A DNA stretch of 6,036 nt. It comes from a bacterium (lineage in GTDB: Bacteria; Armatimonadota; Fimbriimonadia; Fimbriimonadales; GBS-DC). Each line of letters begins with the position of its first letter. The first letter of the stretch is position 1. Below are positions 1 to 5,745 of this stretch, in pieces. A program made the translations under genes and the position numbers. The notes below the pieces were generated by a model. The model made no database searches. It was not told where the DNA came from and worked only from the letters and a program-made list of their open reading frames with translations. The stretch lies in assembly GCA_029335935.2 (NCBI GenBank), contig JARJMV020000058.1, positions 1-6,036 on the forward strand, in the 5' to 3' direction.

Positions 1-615
1 CACATCGCGGGCGTGGGGCGCACCGCCGAGCTGTTAGACCGCTGCATAGAGCTCTATGCGCTGTGGCGCGCCTACATCCCCTCTCCCGCGTTCTAGGGGC
101 GCGTGCGGGCGCACTATGAGCGGCTAATGCTCGCACTGGGCTACGATATGTAAGGTTGCAAGCCGCCCGCGCCCCAAAATATGTGCCACGACCCTGCGAA
201 CCTCTGCCCCGCGTGTGCGCTGTTCGGCGCGCCCGTGCAGCAGAGCCGTGTGGAGTTCACGCCTTTGACCCTCGCCGACAAGCAGGCGGAGACGACCACG
301 CGCATCGGCGTCGGCGTGAGCCGTCAACTCAACACAGTGGAGCAGGGCAGGCTCTTCTTCTACGAAGCCGCGCCCTCCGCCCACTACAAAACCTTCACGG
401 GTGTCGTGCGCGGCTGGGCGACGGGGACCGAACTTGCGCACCTCATCGCCGCGATGCGCCTGATTACCCACTTCGGCGGGCAGAAAGCGCGTGGGCTGGG
501 GCGCGCCCAAGTGCAAGTCCAGCAGGTCTGGCTCCAGCAAAACGGCGCATGGAACGCCCACGACCCGCAAACCCTGCTCCAACACCTAAAGGAGGCGTCG
601 CATGAAACGCTATAA
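1..615 (+). pseudogene. Broken Cas7-like RAMP gene, 5' end outside window, two in-frame stops
   Basis: Frame 1 reads as one RAMP (Cas7-like) protein interrupted by TAG at 94-96 and TAA at 151-153. Before the first stop, AYIPSPAF followed by the stop and GRVRAHYERL lines up with YIPGSSLRG-VVRAHAERL of the gene at 2972, with the stop at the usual Arg/Lys of the loop. Asp at codon 13 lies at the same distance from this motif as the candidate catalytic Asp37 of the gene at 2184. After the second stop come a Cys cluster ending CPACALFG (about 208-231), TRIGVGVSR (298-324) and the C-terminal glycine-rich motif GGQKARGLGR (475-504). The first ATG after the stops, at 181, has no Shine-Dalgarno site and would give a 144-residue protein lacking the N-terminal half, so a functional short product is unlikely. 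The end overlaps the next gene by 14 bases. The stops could also be read errors near a contig end. RAMP identity is firm; the Cas7 subtype is inferred. Confidence 0.75.
588..595 (+). promoter_or_regulatory. Shine-Dalgarno site for the csx10-like gene
   Basis: AAAGGAGG lies six bases before the ATG at 602, inside the 3' end of the broken RAMP gene. It fixes the start at 602 and shows that this gene can be translated independently of the damaged one upstream. Confidence 0.8.
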
Positions 616-1768
616 ACTCACGCTCACGGCGCAGTCGCCTGTCGCGGTTGGCGAGTGGATGACCACGCGCAGCAATGTGCGTGAGAGCATGGACTATATC
701 CCGGGCGGCGTGTTGCGCGGCGCGCTGGCGCAACTGACGCTGGAAACTCTGGGCGCACATAACACCAGCCAGCGCAAACTCGGCAACGGGTCGACGGCTC
801 TCCAGCAGGCGTTCGACGCCGTGTTCGGAAAAGACGGTGCGCAGTTCGGCTTCCTCACCGCGTTTGGCGAGGGCTGGATCCCCGCGCCCGCCACCGCACT
901 GTTCAATAAACAGCGCGACGAGTACCTCTACGACACGCTCTTCGCGCTTATTCGGGGCGAAAAGTACGAGATGCAGTGTCCCAAAACGCGCGAGCGTCTG
1001 GAGCGCGGGCGCGGCTATCTCGTGCCCACACCGACAGGATGGCGCAGGGCGAAAATGCCCCCCAAGACCACCTATGTGCGCGTGGGGCTGAACCGCGCGA
1101 CCGAAGCCGCCGAGGCGAGCGTGCTGTACGCCATCGAAGCGGTCGATGCGCCCATCGTGTTCACAGGCGAAGTGGTTCTGCCCACCGCCGCGTGCGAGCA
1201 AGCGTTCCAGCAGGTTCTGGACGCTCTCCGCTGGCGCGACGGGCGTATCCTCCTGAGGATCGGCTCGGCACGCTCGCGCGGCTTCGGCGAGGTGGAACTG
1301 GGATACGAGGAGGTGCAACCCGCGCCAAACGCGATACCTCTGGACGATTTCGCGGCGCGCGCGGGCAGACCCCTCTTTACGCTGCTAACGCGCACGCCCG
1401 CGATTGTCTACGACGGCGGCTCGCCCGCCGCGACGCTCACGCCCGACATCCTACGCCTCTACCTGCCCGACTTGCCTGACAGCGTGCAGCTCCACGAGGG
1501 GGCAACTCGCGTCGAGCGCGAGCTGGTGAGCGGCTGGTCGGGCGCATGGGGCATGCCCAAACCCGTCCAACAAGCCATCGCGCCCGGCAGCGTGTTTACC
1601 TACACTTACGATGCTTCCGAACGCAACGCGGTGGAGCAGTGCCTCCAGCAGCTTGCCGTTCAAGGCATCGGCGAACGCACCCACGAAGGCTACGGACAGC
1701 TGGTAGCCTGTTCTAACTATCATTTAGAACAAGAAATTACGCACCTCAACACTCACACAGGGAGGTAA
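602..1768 (+). CDS. csx10: Csx10-like type III-D RAMP protein (Cas5 group)
   Basis: Predicted Cas5-type subunit of a type III-D effector complex, expected to cap the 5' handle end of the crRNA; a cytoplasmic RNA-binding protein. The 388 residues show the Csx10 layout. A first ferredoxin-like strand with VAVGEW (residues 14-19) is followed by ESMDYIPGGVLRGAL (28-42), the family's form of the RAMP glycine loop. A central TYVRVGLNRATEAAE segment lies near 157, a first-domain glycine-rich motif ARSRGFGEVEL at 223-233, and a second C-terminal one, GIGERTHEGYG, near 355-366. Two glycine-rich motifs imply two RAMP folds. There is no CxxC zinc motif, unlike the neighbouring Cas7 proteins. The start is set by the site at 588-595. 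The gene ends five bases before the small-subunit gene, so the two are probably cotranscribed. Assignment rests on motif memory, not a search; a divergent Cas7 fusion is the alternative. Confidence 0.75.
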   Translation: MKRYKLTLTAQSPVAVGEWMTTRSNVRESMDYIPGGVLRGALAQLTLETLGAHNTSQRKLGNGSTALQQAFDAVFGKDGAQFGFLTAFGEGWIPAPATALFNKQRDEYLYDTLFALIRGEKYEMQCPKTRERLERGRGYLVPTPTGWRRAKMPPKTTYVRVGLNRATEAAEASVLYAIEAVDAPIVFTGEVVLPTAACEQAFQQVLDALRWRDGRILLRIGSARSRGFGEVELGYEEVQPAPNAIPLDDFAARAGRPLFTLLTRTPAIVYDGGSPAATLTPDILRLYLPDLPDSVQLHEGATRVERELVSGWSGAWGMPKPVQQAIAPGSVFTYTYDASERNAVEQCLQQLAVQGIGERTHEGYGQLVACSNYHLEQEITHLNTHTGR

Positions 1769-1773
1769 TCACT

Positions 1774-2187
1774 ATGAGTAGTACGACCCACAATCCAGTG
1801 GAACTGGGCGAGTTAGTGCGCAAAGCAGAGGAGATCGTCGAAGACTGCTTCGGACAAGGTGGGCATGGCGCGGGCGGCTCCACAGGGCGCACCCAACTCT
1901 CCAACGCCATCGACGCCATCAACCAGTCGCGCGGCTCCATCGAGGTGTTTCTGAACTGGCTCCGCTACCAGATGGCGCGCGAAGAGTTCTGGCGCAGGCG
2001 CGGCAGAAGCACAGGCAAAATGCTGGGGGAACTCATCGCCAAGTACGCTGAGGAGCTCCAAAAACGCGACCCTGACCACGCCGACCAGCACCTCACCCAC
2101 TTTCTGGGCTTCATGCGCCGCGCCCTCATCGCCCTCAACTATCTCGACCAAATCCCCGCCCAAGTGAAGGAGGCGAGCACCCGATGA
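1774..2187 (+). CDS. cas11: Small helical subunit, Cas11-like
   Basis: Predicted small subunit of the effector complex, which in type III systems lines the belly of the Cas7 filament and contacts the crRNA-target duplex. The 137-residue product lacks glycine-rich RAMP motifs and looks almost wholly alpha-helical, with a glycine-rich linker (GQGGHGAGGSTGR, about residues 27-39) after the first helix. The segment from TQLSNAIDAI through LNWLRYQMARE, then a C-terminal helix near FLGFMRRALIALNYL, follows the helix order of Csm2-type proteins, including the hydrophobic and Arg-bearing LRYQMAR. GGGAGG at 1760-1765 precedes the ATG by eight bases. The stop overlaps the next start as ATGA, pointing to translational coupling with the first intact Cas7. 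Identity as Cas11 comes from size, helicity and position; sequence similarity to any one family is weak. Confidence 0.6.
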   Translation: MSSTTHNPVELGELVRKAEEIVEDCFGQGGHGAGGSTGRTQLSNAIDAINQSRGSIEVFLNWLRYQMAREEFWRRRGRSTGKMLGELIAKYAEELQKRDPDHADQHLTHFLGFMRRALIALNYLDQIPAQVKEASTR

Positions 2188-2969
2188 AATGGCTTACCTT
2201 CGAGAATCGACTCCGCATTACGGGCGCGTTAGTGGCTAAGACGGGCGTGCGCGTTGGCATGAGCGCGGAGACCGCGATGCCAACCGCGACCGACCTGCCC
2301 GTCATCCGCGACGCTTACGGCAAGCCCTTCATCCCCGGCTCCAGCTTGCGTGGCGCGGTACGCGCCTATGTAGAGCGTATCGTGCGCACCTTCGAACCCA
2401 ATCCGGGCAACGGTAAAGGCGCGTCGAACCCTGTAGACCCCAAAGAGTGGGCAATCACTCCTGATAAGCGTCGCGAACTCGCCGCAGGAGACGATTACGA
2501 GGCGCAGGTCTATCAACTCTCCTGCCGTGTGGAGCGCGTGTTCGGCTCGCCGTGGCTCGCCTCGCGCGTGCGCTTCACCGACCTGCCCATGCTCACCGAC
2601 GCAGAACCCGAACTGCGCGATGCCGTCGCCATCGACCGCGAGAAAGAGAGCGTCAAGAACAAGTACGACTTCGAAGCGTTGCCCGCAGGCGTGCGATTCC
2701 AACTCGAAATCGTCGCTGAGAATTTAGACAATGAAGAGCTTGGGCTGCTATTGCTGGGCATGCGGGCGTTGGAGCGCGGCGAAATCCTCATCGGCGGTTT
2801 CAAGGGGCGCGGTTTGGGGCATGTCGTCTTGGAAGAGGCACGCTACGAGTGGATCGACCGCGATACACTCAAGGACTATCTACTAACGGGCGCGATGGGA
2901 GAGCTGGACGCCACACGCCGCGAAAACGCGCTCAAGGAGCTCGTTAACGCGCTCACAGGAGGGAAATAG
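2184..2969 (+). CDS. cas7: Cas7-family RAMP (Csm3/Csx7-like), backbone subunit with candidate catalytic Asp
   Basis: Predicted Cas7 backbone subunit that binds crRNA and cuts target RNA. Of the three intact Cas7 copies it is the shortest, at 261 residues, and closest to a plain Csm3. The N-terminus FENRLRITGALV forms the first RAMP strand. TDLPVIRDAYGKPFIPGSSL contains Asp37, in the position of the Csm3 catalytic aspartate (Asp33 in Streptococcus thermophilus), followed by the loop IPGSSLRGAVR (50-60). VAIDRE and the C-terminal GGFKGRGLG (204-212) complete the fold. The usual CxxCxLFG zinc motif is degenerate: Cys114 remains, but the second Cys position is Glu117 in SCRVERVFG, so zinc binding is doubtful. 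AAGGAGG at 2167-2173 precedes the ATG, which overlaps the stop of the small-subunit gene. Family membership is clear; cleavage activity is inferred from one aligned residue. Confidence 0.87.
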   Translation: MKWLTFENRLRITGALVAKTGVRVGMSAETAMPTATDLPVIRDAYGKPFIPGSSLRGAVRAYVERIVRTFEPNPGNGKGASNPVDPKEWAITPDKRRELAAGDDYEAQVYQLSCRVERVFGSPWLASRVRFTDLPMLTDAEPELRDAVAIDREKESVKNKYDFEALPAGVRFQLEIVAENLDNEELGLLLLGMRALERGEILIGGFKGRGLGHVVLEEARYEWIDRDTLKDYLLTGAMGELDATRRENALKELVNALTGGK

Positions 2970-2971
2970 CG

Positions 2972-3871
2972 ATGCATGGGCGACTCTATAACCAACTGGA
3001 CTTGGAAATCGCAATCGTGCCGCAGACGCCGTTGCTCATCAAGTCGGGGCAGAAGGCGAGTATCGACCCTGCGCTGCCCGATATGCAGTTCGTGCGCACG
3101 CGCCGCCGCACCCCCAGCGGCGACATCGACGAGGTGGTCTATATCCCCGGCTCCAGCCTGCGCGGCGTTGTGCGGGCGCACGCGGAACGGCTCTTGCGTA
3201 CCCTCGATGCGCAATCCGCGTGCTATGTCGACGCTCGGCAGCTCTGCCTACGCCAGAAGAACTTGAAAGAGGACCAGGAACCCGCCGACCACCTCTATCG
3301 CGAATCGTGCTATGCCTGCAAGCTCTTCGGCAACACAGGCATCGCCTCGCGGGTGCAGATGAGCGACCTCTATCCCGCTGTGGAACCGCTCAGCGAGTCG
3401 CGCTTCGGCGTGGCGATCGACCGCATCACAGGCGCCGTCGCCGTCGGACCGTTCGATTTGGAGGTGGTGACCGACGCGCGTTTCGAGGGGCGCATCGTCC
3501 TGCGCAACTTCACGATTGGGCAGCTGGGCTTGCTCGGCGCAGCGCTGTTGGACATCGCCGACGGATTGGTCGCGCTGGGGCACGCCAAGTCGCGCGGGCT
3601 GGGGCGCGTGCGCATCGAGTTCGTCCGCGCTCAGTTCCGATTCGCGCAACAGGCAGCAGGCGCGATTCTCGGCGTCGGTGCAATCGCCCCAAAGGATGTG
3701 CGCAACAGCTACCGACTTCCCGAGAGCGACACGCTCGATATGCAGGGGTTGAACGCGGCTCAGCGCAACTCGCTCTACTACCAAGCAGATAGCGATAGCG
3801 ATGAGCAAATCCGCAAGTGGCTCACCGACGCCGCGCCGCGCTGGGTGCAGGAGGTCCAGAATGCTAGGTAG
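2972..3871 (+). CDS. cas7: Cas7-family RAMP (Csm3/Csx7-like) with CxxC zinc motif and C-terminal extension
   Basis: Second intact Cas7 paralogue, 299 residues, predicted to occupy another position along the crRNA. The first strand is LDLEIAIVPQTPLLIKSG; Asp32 and Asp37 follow, and Asp37 is the better match to the Csm3 catalytic residue although the spacing to the loop is eight residues longer than in the gene at 2184. YIPGSSLRGVVRAHAERLL begins at Tyr57. Cys84, Cys92 and the pair Cys113/Cys116 in CYACKLFG could bind zinc. VAIDRITGA and GHAKSRGLG (203-211) complete the core. Beyond about residue 240 is a tail rich in polar residues, including ADSDSDEQ and a final predicted helix, that a basic Cas7 lacks. 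AGGAGGG at 2957-2963 serves the ATG, two bases after the previous stop. The 3' end overlaps the csx19-like gene by 11 bases. Confidence 0.87.
   Translation: MHGRLYNQLDLEIAIVPQTPLLIKSGQKASIDPALPDMQFVRTRRRTPSGDIDEVVYIPGSSLRGVVRAHAERLLRTLDAQSACYVDARQLCLRQKNLKEDQEPADHLYRESCYACKLFGNTGIASRVQMSDLYPAVEPLSESRFGVAIDRITGAVAVGPFDLEVVTDARFEGRIVLRNFTIGQLGLLGAALLDIADGLVALGHAKSRGLGRVRIEFVRAQFRFAQQAAGAILGVGAIAPKDVRNSYRLPESDTLDMQGLNAAQRNSLYYQADSDSDEQIRKWLTDAAPRWVQEVQNAR
3849..3855 (+). promoter_or_regulatory. Shine-Dalgarno site deciding the csx19-like start
   Basis: AGGAGGT sits five bases before the ATG at 3861, within the coding end of the upstream Cas7. The same frame is open back to an ATG at 3801, but that ATG has no comparable site, so 3861 is the likely start and the gene overlaps its neighbour by only 11 bases. 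Confidence 0.8.
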
Positions 3872-4385
3872 AGTATACCGATACACCGGTGGGTTAACCG
3901 ACCCCGTGCAGGTCTGGCAGAGCCTGAACCTGAACAACGGGGCATGGTGGTTCGGCTGGAGCGAAACGCAGATGTACCTCCCCCAGCGACTGAACGCAAG
4001 CCTGCCTCAAATCGACTGGCAACGGCTAAGCCTCTTCAACAGCGAGGCAGAACTGCGCCTGCTGACACACGCCCCCCACACAACGATACTCCTACTCACC
4101 GAGCAGACTGACCTGAACACGCCCGACAGCGAGTGGCCGCTCTGCGAAGAGTGTCCTTCAAGCGACAAGGCGAAACACATCCTGCTGGGCGACCCGCCGC
4201 TGAGCGGAGGACGAACAAGCCGCCTCATCGATGTCGCCTACCCCACCGTGTTCGATTACGGGATCGAACTCGAACCCAGTCGTGCCAAACGCCACCGCGT
4301 CGTCGCCCTCGTGCGCTACTACTACGACTCCATACACCGCCTGCGCTATATACGCTACGCAGGAATCGATACCTATAGCTGGTGA
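3861..4385 (+). CDS. csx19: Csx19-like type III-D accessory protein
   Basis: A 174-residue protein without RAMP glycine loops, lying between two cas7 genes where csx19 commonly sits in type III-D loci. Features recalled from the Csx19 family (TIGR03984) and visible here are a Trp-rich N-terminal part (AWWFGWSE), the segment DWQRLSLFNSEAELRLL from residue 52, a HILLGDP stretch that could match the family's LWG motif, and a C-terminal VRYYYD (151-156) followed by RLRYIRYAGID. In III-D structures Csx19 is an accessory subunit of the complex; its biochemical role is poorly defined. Cys95 and Cys98 form a CEEC pair I do not recall as a family hallmark. The stop overlaps the Shine-Dalgarno site (GAGGTGA, 4384-4390) of the following cas7, so the two are tightly coupled. 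The assignment is from pattern and position and could be wrong. Confidence 0.6.
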   Translation: MLGRVYRYTGGLTDPVQVWQSLNLNNGAWWFGWSETQMYLPQRLNASLPQIDWQRLSLFNSEAELRLLTHAPHTTILLLTEQTDLNTPDSEWPLCEECPSSDKAKHILLGDPPLSGGRTSRLIDVAYPTVFDYGIELEPSRAKRHRVVALVRYYYDSIHRLRYIRYAGIDTYSW

Positions 4386-4394
4386 GGTGAAACG

Positions 4395-5396
4395 ATGAAC
4401 GGCGAAAAACCCTATGAGTTTGTCGGCTTTCCGAGCAAGCGTCCAGACCGCAAGAGTGGTGTCGGGCAGGATCAAATCCAACGCGACCTGCTCAGCGGGA
4501 CGCTGGAGCTCACGATGGAGACACTCACACCCGTGCATGTCGGCTCGGGTTATACGGACTTCGTAAAGGCGGGCAATCAGGAGTACCTTGCCGCGCTCCA
4601 AGCGTCCAAGCGCGTGCGCGACAACGCAACGGTGCGACGCCGATACCTCATTCCCGGCTCATCAATTAAAGGTGCGGTGCGGAGCATCGTGGAGGCGATA
4701 ACCGCTTCGTGCGTGCGCATCGTGCAGAATAAGTACCGCTCCTATCTTCCCAACGGTTATGCGGGCTGCTCCAAAGTGGACAGTCTCTGCTTAGCCTGTC
4801 GGCTGTTCGGGGCGCAGGACTATCAGGGTCATGTGAGCATCGAGGACGCCGTGGCGCCGCCCGGCTCGCTGGTACTTATCGGTACACCCCTGCTCTGGAC
4901 GCCCGCACGGGGCACACGCGGCTTGCCCCCAAGATACCTCGACTCTGATGACCGAGCGAGCGGGCGCAAGTTCTACGCACACGCCAAGCCCGCGCAGGGC
5001 CCAGACCCACGCACCTGCATCAAAACAGGCACTCAACTACCCCTGCGCATTCACTTTATCAACCTCAGCGAAGCGGAGCTGGGCGTGCTACTCACGGCGC
5101 TGGGGTTGCATCCGCAGTACAGGTTTCCCCTCAAGCTCGGAGGCGGCAAGCCTGTCGGGCTGGGTTCTGTCAAACTGACCCTGAACGCGCTGCGCTTGCT
5201 GCATGGCGACCAAGCGATCCAGCAAACAGGGCGTCTGGCGCAAGCGACGGTACTTGAGGGGAACCCTCTGGAGCAAAGAGTGAAGCAATACACGAAAAAT
5301 GCAAGCGAGTTGCTGGACAGCGAGGCTCTGCAAGCGTTAGCCAATGTTCTTGCCGAAGAGGGGCTGAACAACCCTGCCCCTGCCGACCCCTACTAA
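4395..5396 (+). CDS. cas7: Large Cas7-family RAMP with CxxC zinc motif
   Basis: Third intact Cas7 paralogue and the longest at 333 residues. An N-terminal extension of about 35 residues containing PYEFVGFPSKRP precedes the first strand LELTMETLTPVHVGSG (37-52), a typical RAMP opening. The loop YLIPGSSIKGAVRSIVEAI starts at Tyr84. Cys106, Cys125, Cys132 and Cys135 (the last two in CLACRLFG) are probable zinc ligands. The C-terminal core motif is KLGGGKPVGLGSV (247-259), followed by a helical tail of about 70 residues. No aspartate is spaced from the loop as in the gene at 2184: Asp55 is much further away and Asp76 nearer, so catalysis cannot be assigned. Between residues 53 and 83 a basic segment (SKRVRD, VRRR) suggests nucleic-acid contact. 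Such larger, divergent Cas7 copies are usual in III-D and probably sit at one defined filament position. Confidence 0.85.
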   Translation: MNGEKPYEFVGFPSKRPDRKSGVGQDQIQRDLLSGTLELTMETLTPVHVGSGYTDFVKAGNQEYLAALQASKRVRDNATVRRRYLIPGSSIKGAVRSIVEAITASCVRIVQNKYRSYLPNGYAGCSKVDSLCLACRLFGAQDYQGHVSIEDAVAPPGSLVLIGTPLLWTPARGTRGLPPRYLDSDDRASGRKFYAHAKPAQGPDPRTCIKTGTQLPLRIHFINLSEAELGVLLTALGLHPQYRFPLKLGGGKPVGLGSVKLTLNALRLLHGDQAIQQTGRLAQATVLEGNPLEQRVKQYTKNASELLDSEALQALANVLAEEGLNNPAPADPY

Positions 5397-5411
5397 ACAA
5401 GGAGGCGCGCG

Positions 5412-5717
5412 ATGCCAAACTGGGACGCCGTTATGAAGGAAGCAAAGCGGCTGGCGAACATGCTCCGCCGCGCGGAAATAGACCTCAACGAGGCGGAGAA
5501 AGCGTTGGGGTACTACCTGTTCAAAGGCTGCGATGAGGAGGCGATGACGCGATATCTGAAGGAGATGGCAAACAACCCACCCCCACGCAGCCGCCGTACC
5601 AAGAACTACTATGGCGAAATTTCTCGCATTTGGCAGGAGTGGAGCAAACAGTGCCAACTCACAGGCATCGACAAAGCACGCGCCTGGGGCTGGGGAATCC
5701 GAATGGCGAAGGGGTAA
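5412..5717 (+). CDS. Small helical protein of unknown function in the effector operon
   Basis: I do not recognise this 101-residue protein with certainty. AAGGAGG at 5399-5405 lies six bases before the ATG, 15 bases after the cas7 stop, so it belongs to the operon. The sequence predicts as alpha-helical: a first half with heptad-like spacing (WDAVMKEAKRLANMLRRAEI, then LNEAEKALGYYLFKG), a Pro-rich break NNPPPRSRR around residues 54-62, then YYGEISRIWQEWSK and a conserved-looking end DKARAWGWGIRMAK. It is rich in Lys and Arg (including SRRTK), which would fit RNA or protein contact inside the complex. Size and helicity resemble small type III subunits, so a second Cas11-like or accessory subunit is possible. 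That is inference from context only; a regulator or an unrelated protein is not excluded. Confidence 0.75.
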   Translation: MPNWDAVMKEAKRLANMLRRAEIDLNEAEKALGYYLFKGCDEEAMTRYLKEMANNPPPRSRRTKNYYGEISRIWQEWSKQCQLTGIDKARAWGWGIRMAKG

Positions 5718-5728
5718 TATAAAGTGTA

Positions 5729-5736
5729 GGGGAGGG
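5729..5736 (+). promoter_or_regulatory. Shine-Dalgarno site of the last gene
   Basis: GGGGAGGG ends nine bases before the ATG at 5746 and supports that start over the in-frame GTG at 5740, which would be only three bases away. It follows the stop of the 101-residue gene by 11 bases. Confidence 0.65.
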
Positions 5737-5745
5737 CTGGTGGAA

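Larger units (their letters stand above)
602..5717 (+). other. Type III-D-like effector operon, intact part
   Basis: Seven intact genes run in one direction with gaps of at most 15 bases and overlaps of 4 and 11 bases, each with its own purine-rich ribosome site. The set csx10, small subunit, several different cas7 genes and csx19 is diagnostic of subtype III-D rather than III-A (csm) or III-B (cmr). Cas10, cas6, cas1, cas2 and a repeat array are not in the window. No promoter or terminator is evident between the genes. Confidence 0.7.

Noticed and set aside
181..615. A separate 144-residue gene starting at ATG 181
   Set aside because: No Shine-Dalgarno site precedes 181, the product would lack the N-terminal RAMP half, and Cys-containing homologous sequence continues upstream of the ATG to 154. 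It is better read as part of a broken longer gene.
464..1318. Long minus-strand open frame of 284 codons opposite csx10, and a similar one of 229 codons at 3248-3937
   Set aside because: Both are antisense to well-supported RAMP genes and rich in Arg, Ala, Gly and His, as expected for shadows in GC-rich DNA. They show no recognisable motif.
3220..3792. 190-codon plus-strand frame inside the 299-residue Cas7
   Set aside because: Its Arg/Pro-rich product is a frame shadow; the overlapping frame carries the zinc motif and GHAKSRGLG.
3801..3860. A 20-residue N-terminal extension of the csx19-like gene from ATG 3801
   Set aside because: This stretch lies wholly inside the upstream cas7, has no ribosome site, and codes for Arg/Pro/Ser-rich residues typical of an off-frame reading. 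The site at 3849-3855 marks ATG 3861.
5715..5724. Possible promoter -10 element (TAATAT or TATAAA) before the last gene
   Set aside because: No convincing -35 element is seen about 17 bases upstream, and the sequence overlaps the stop codon of the preceding gene. An internal promoter is possible but not supported.
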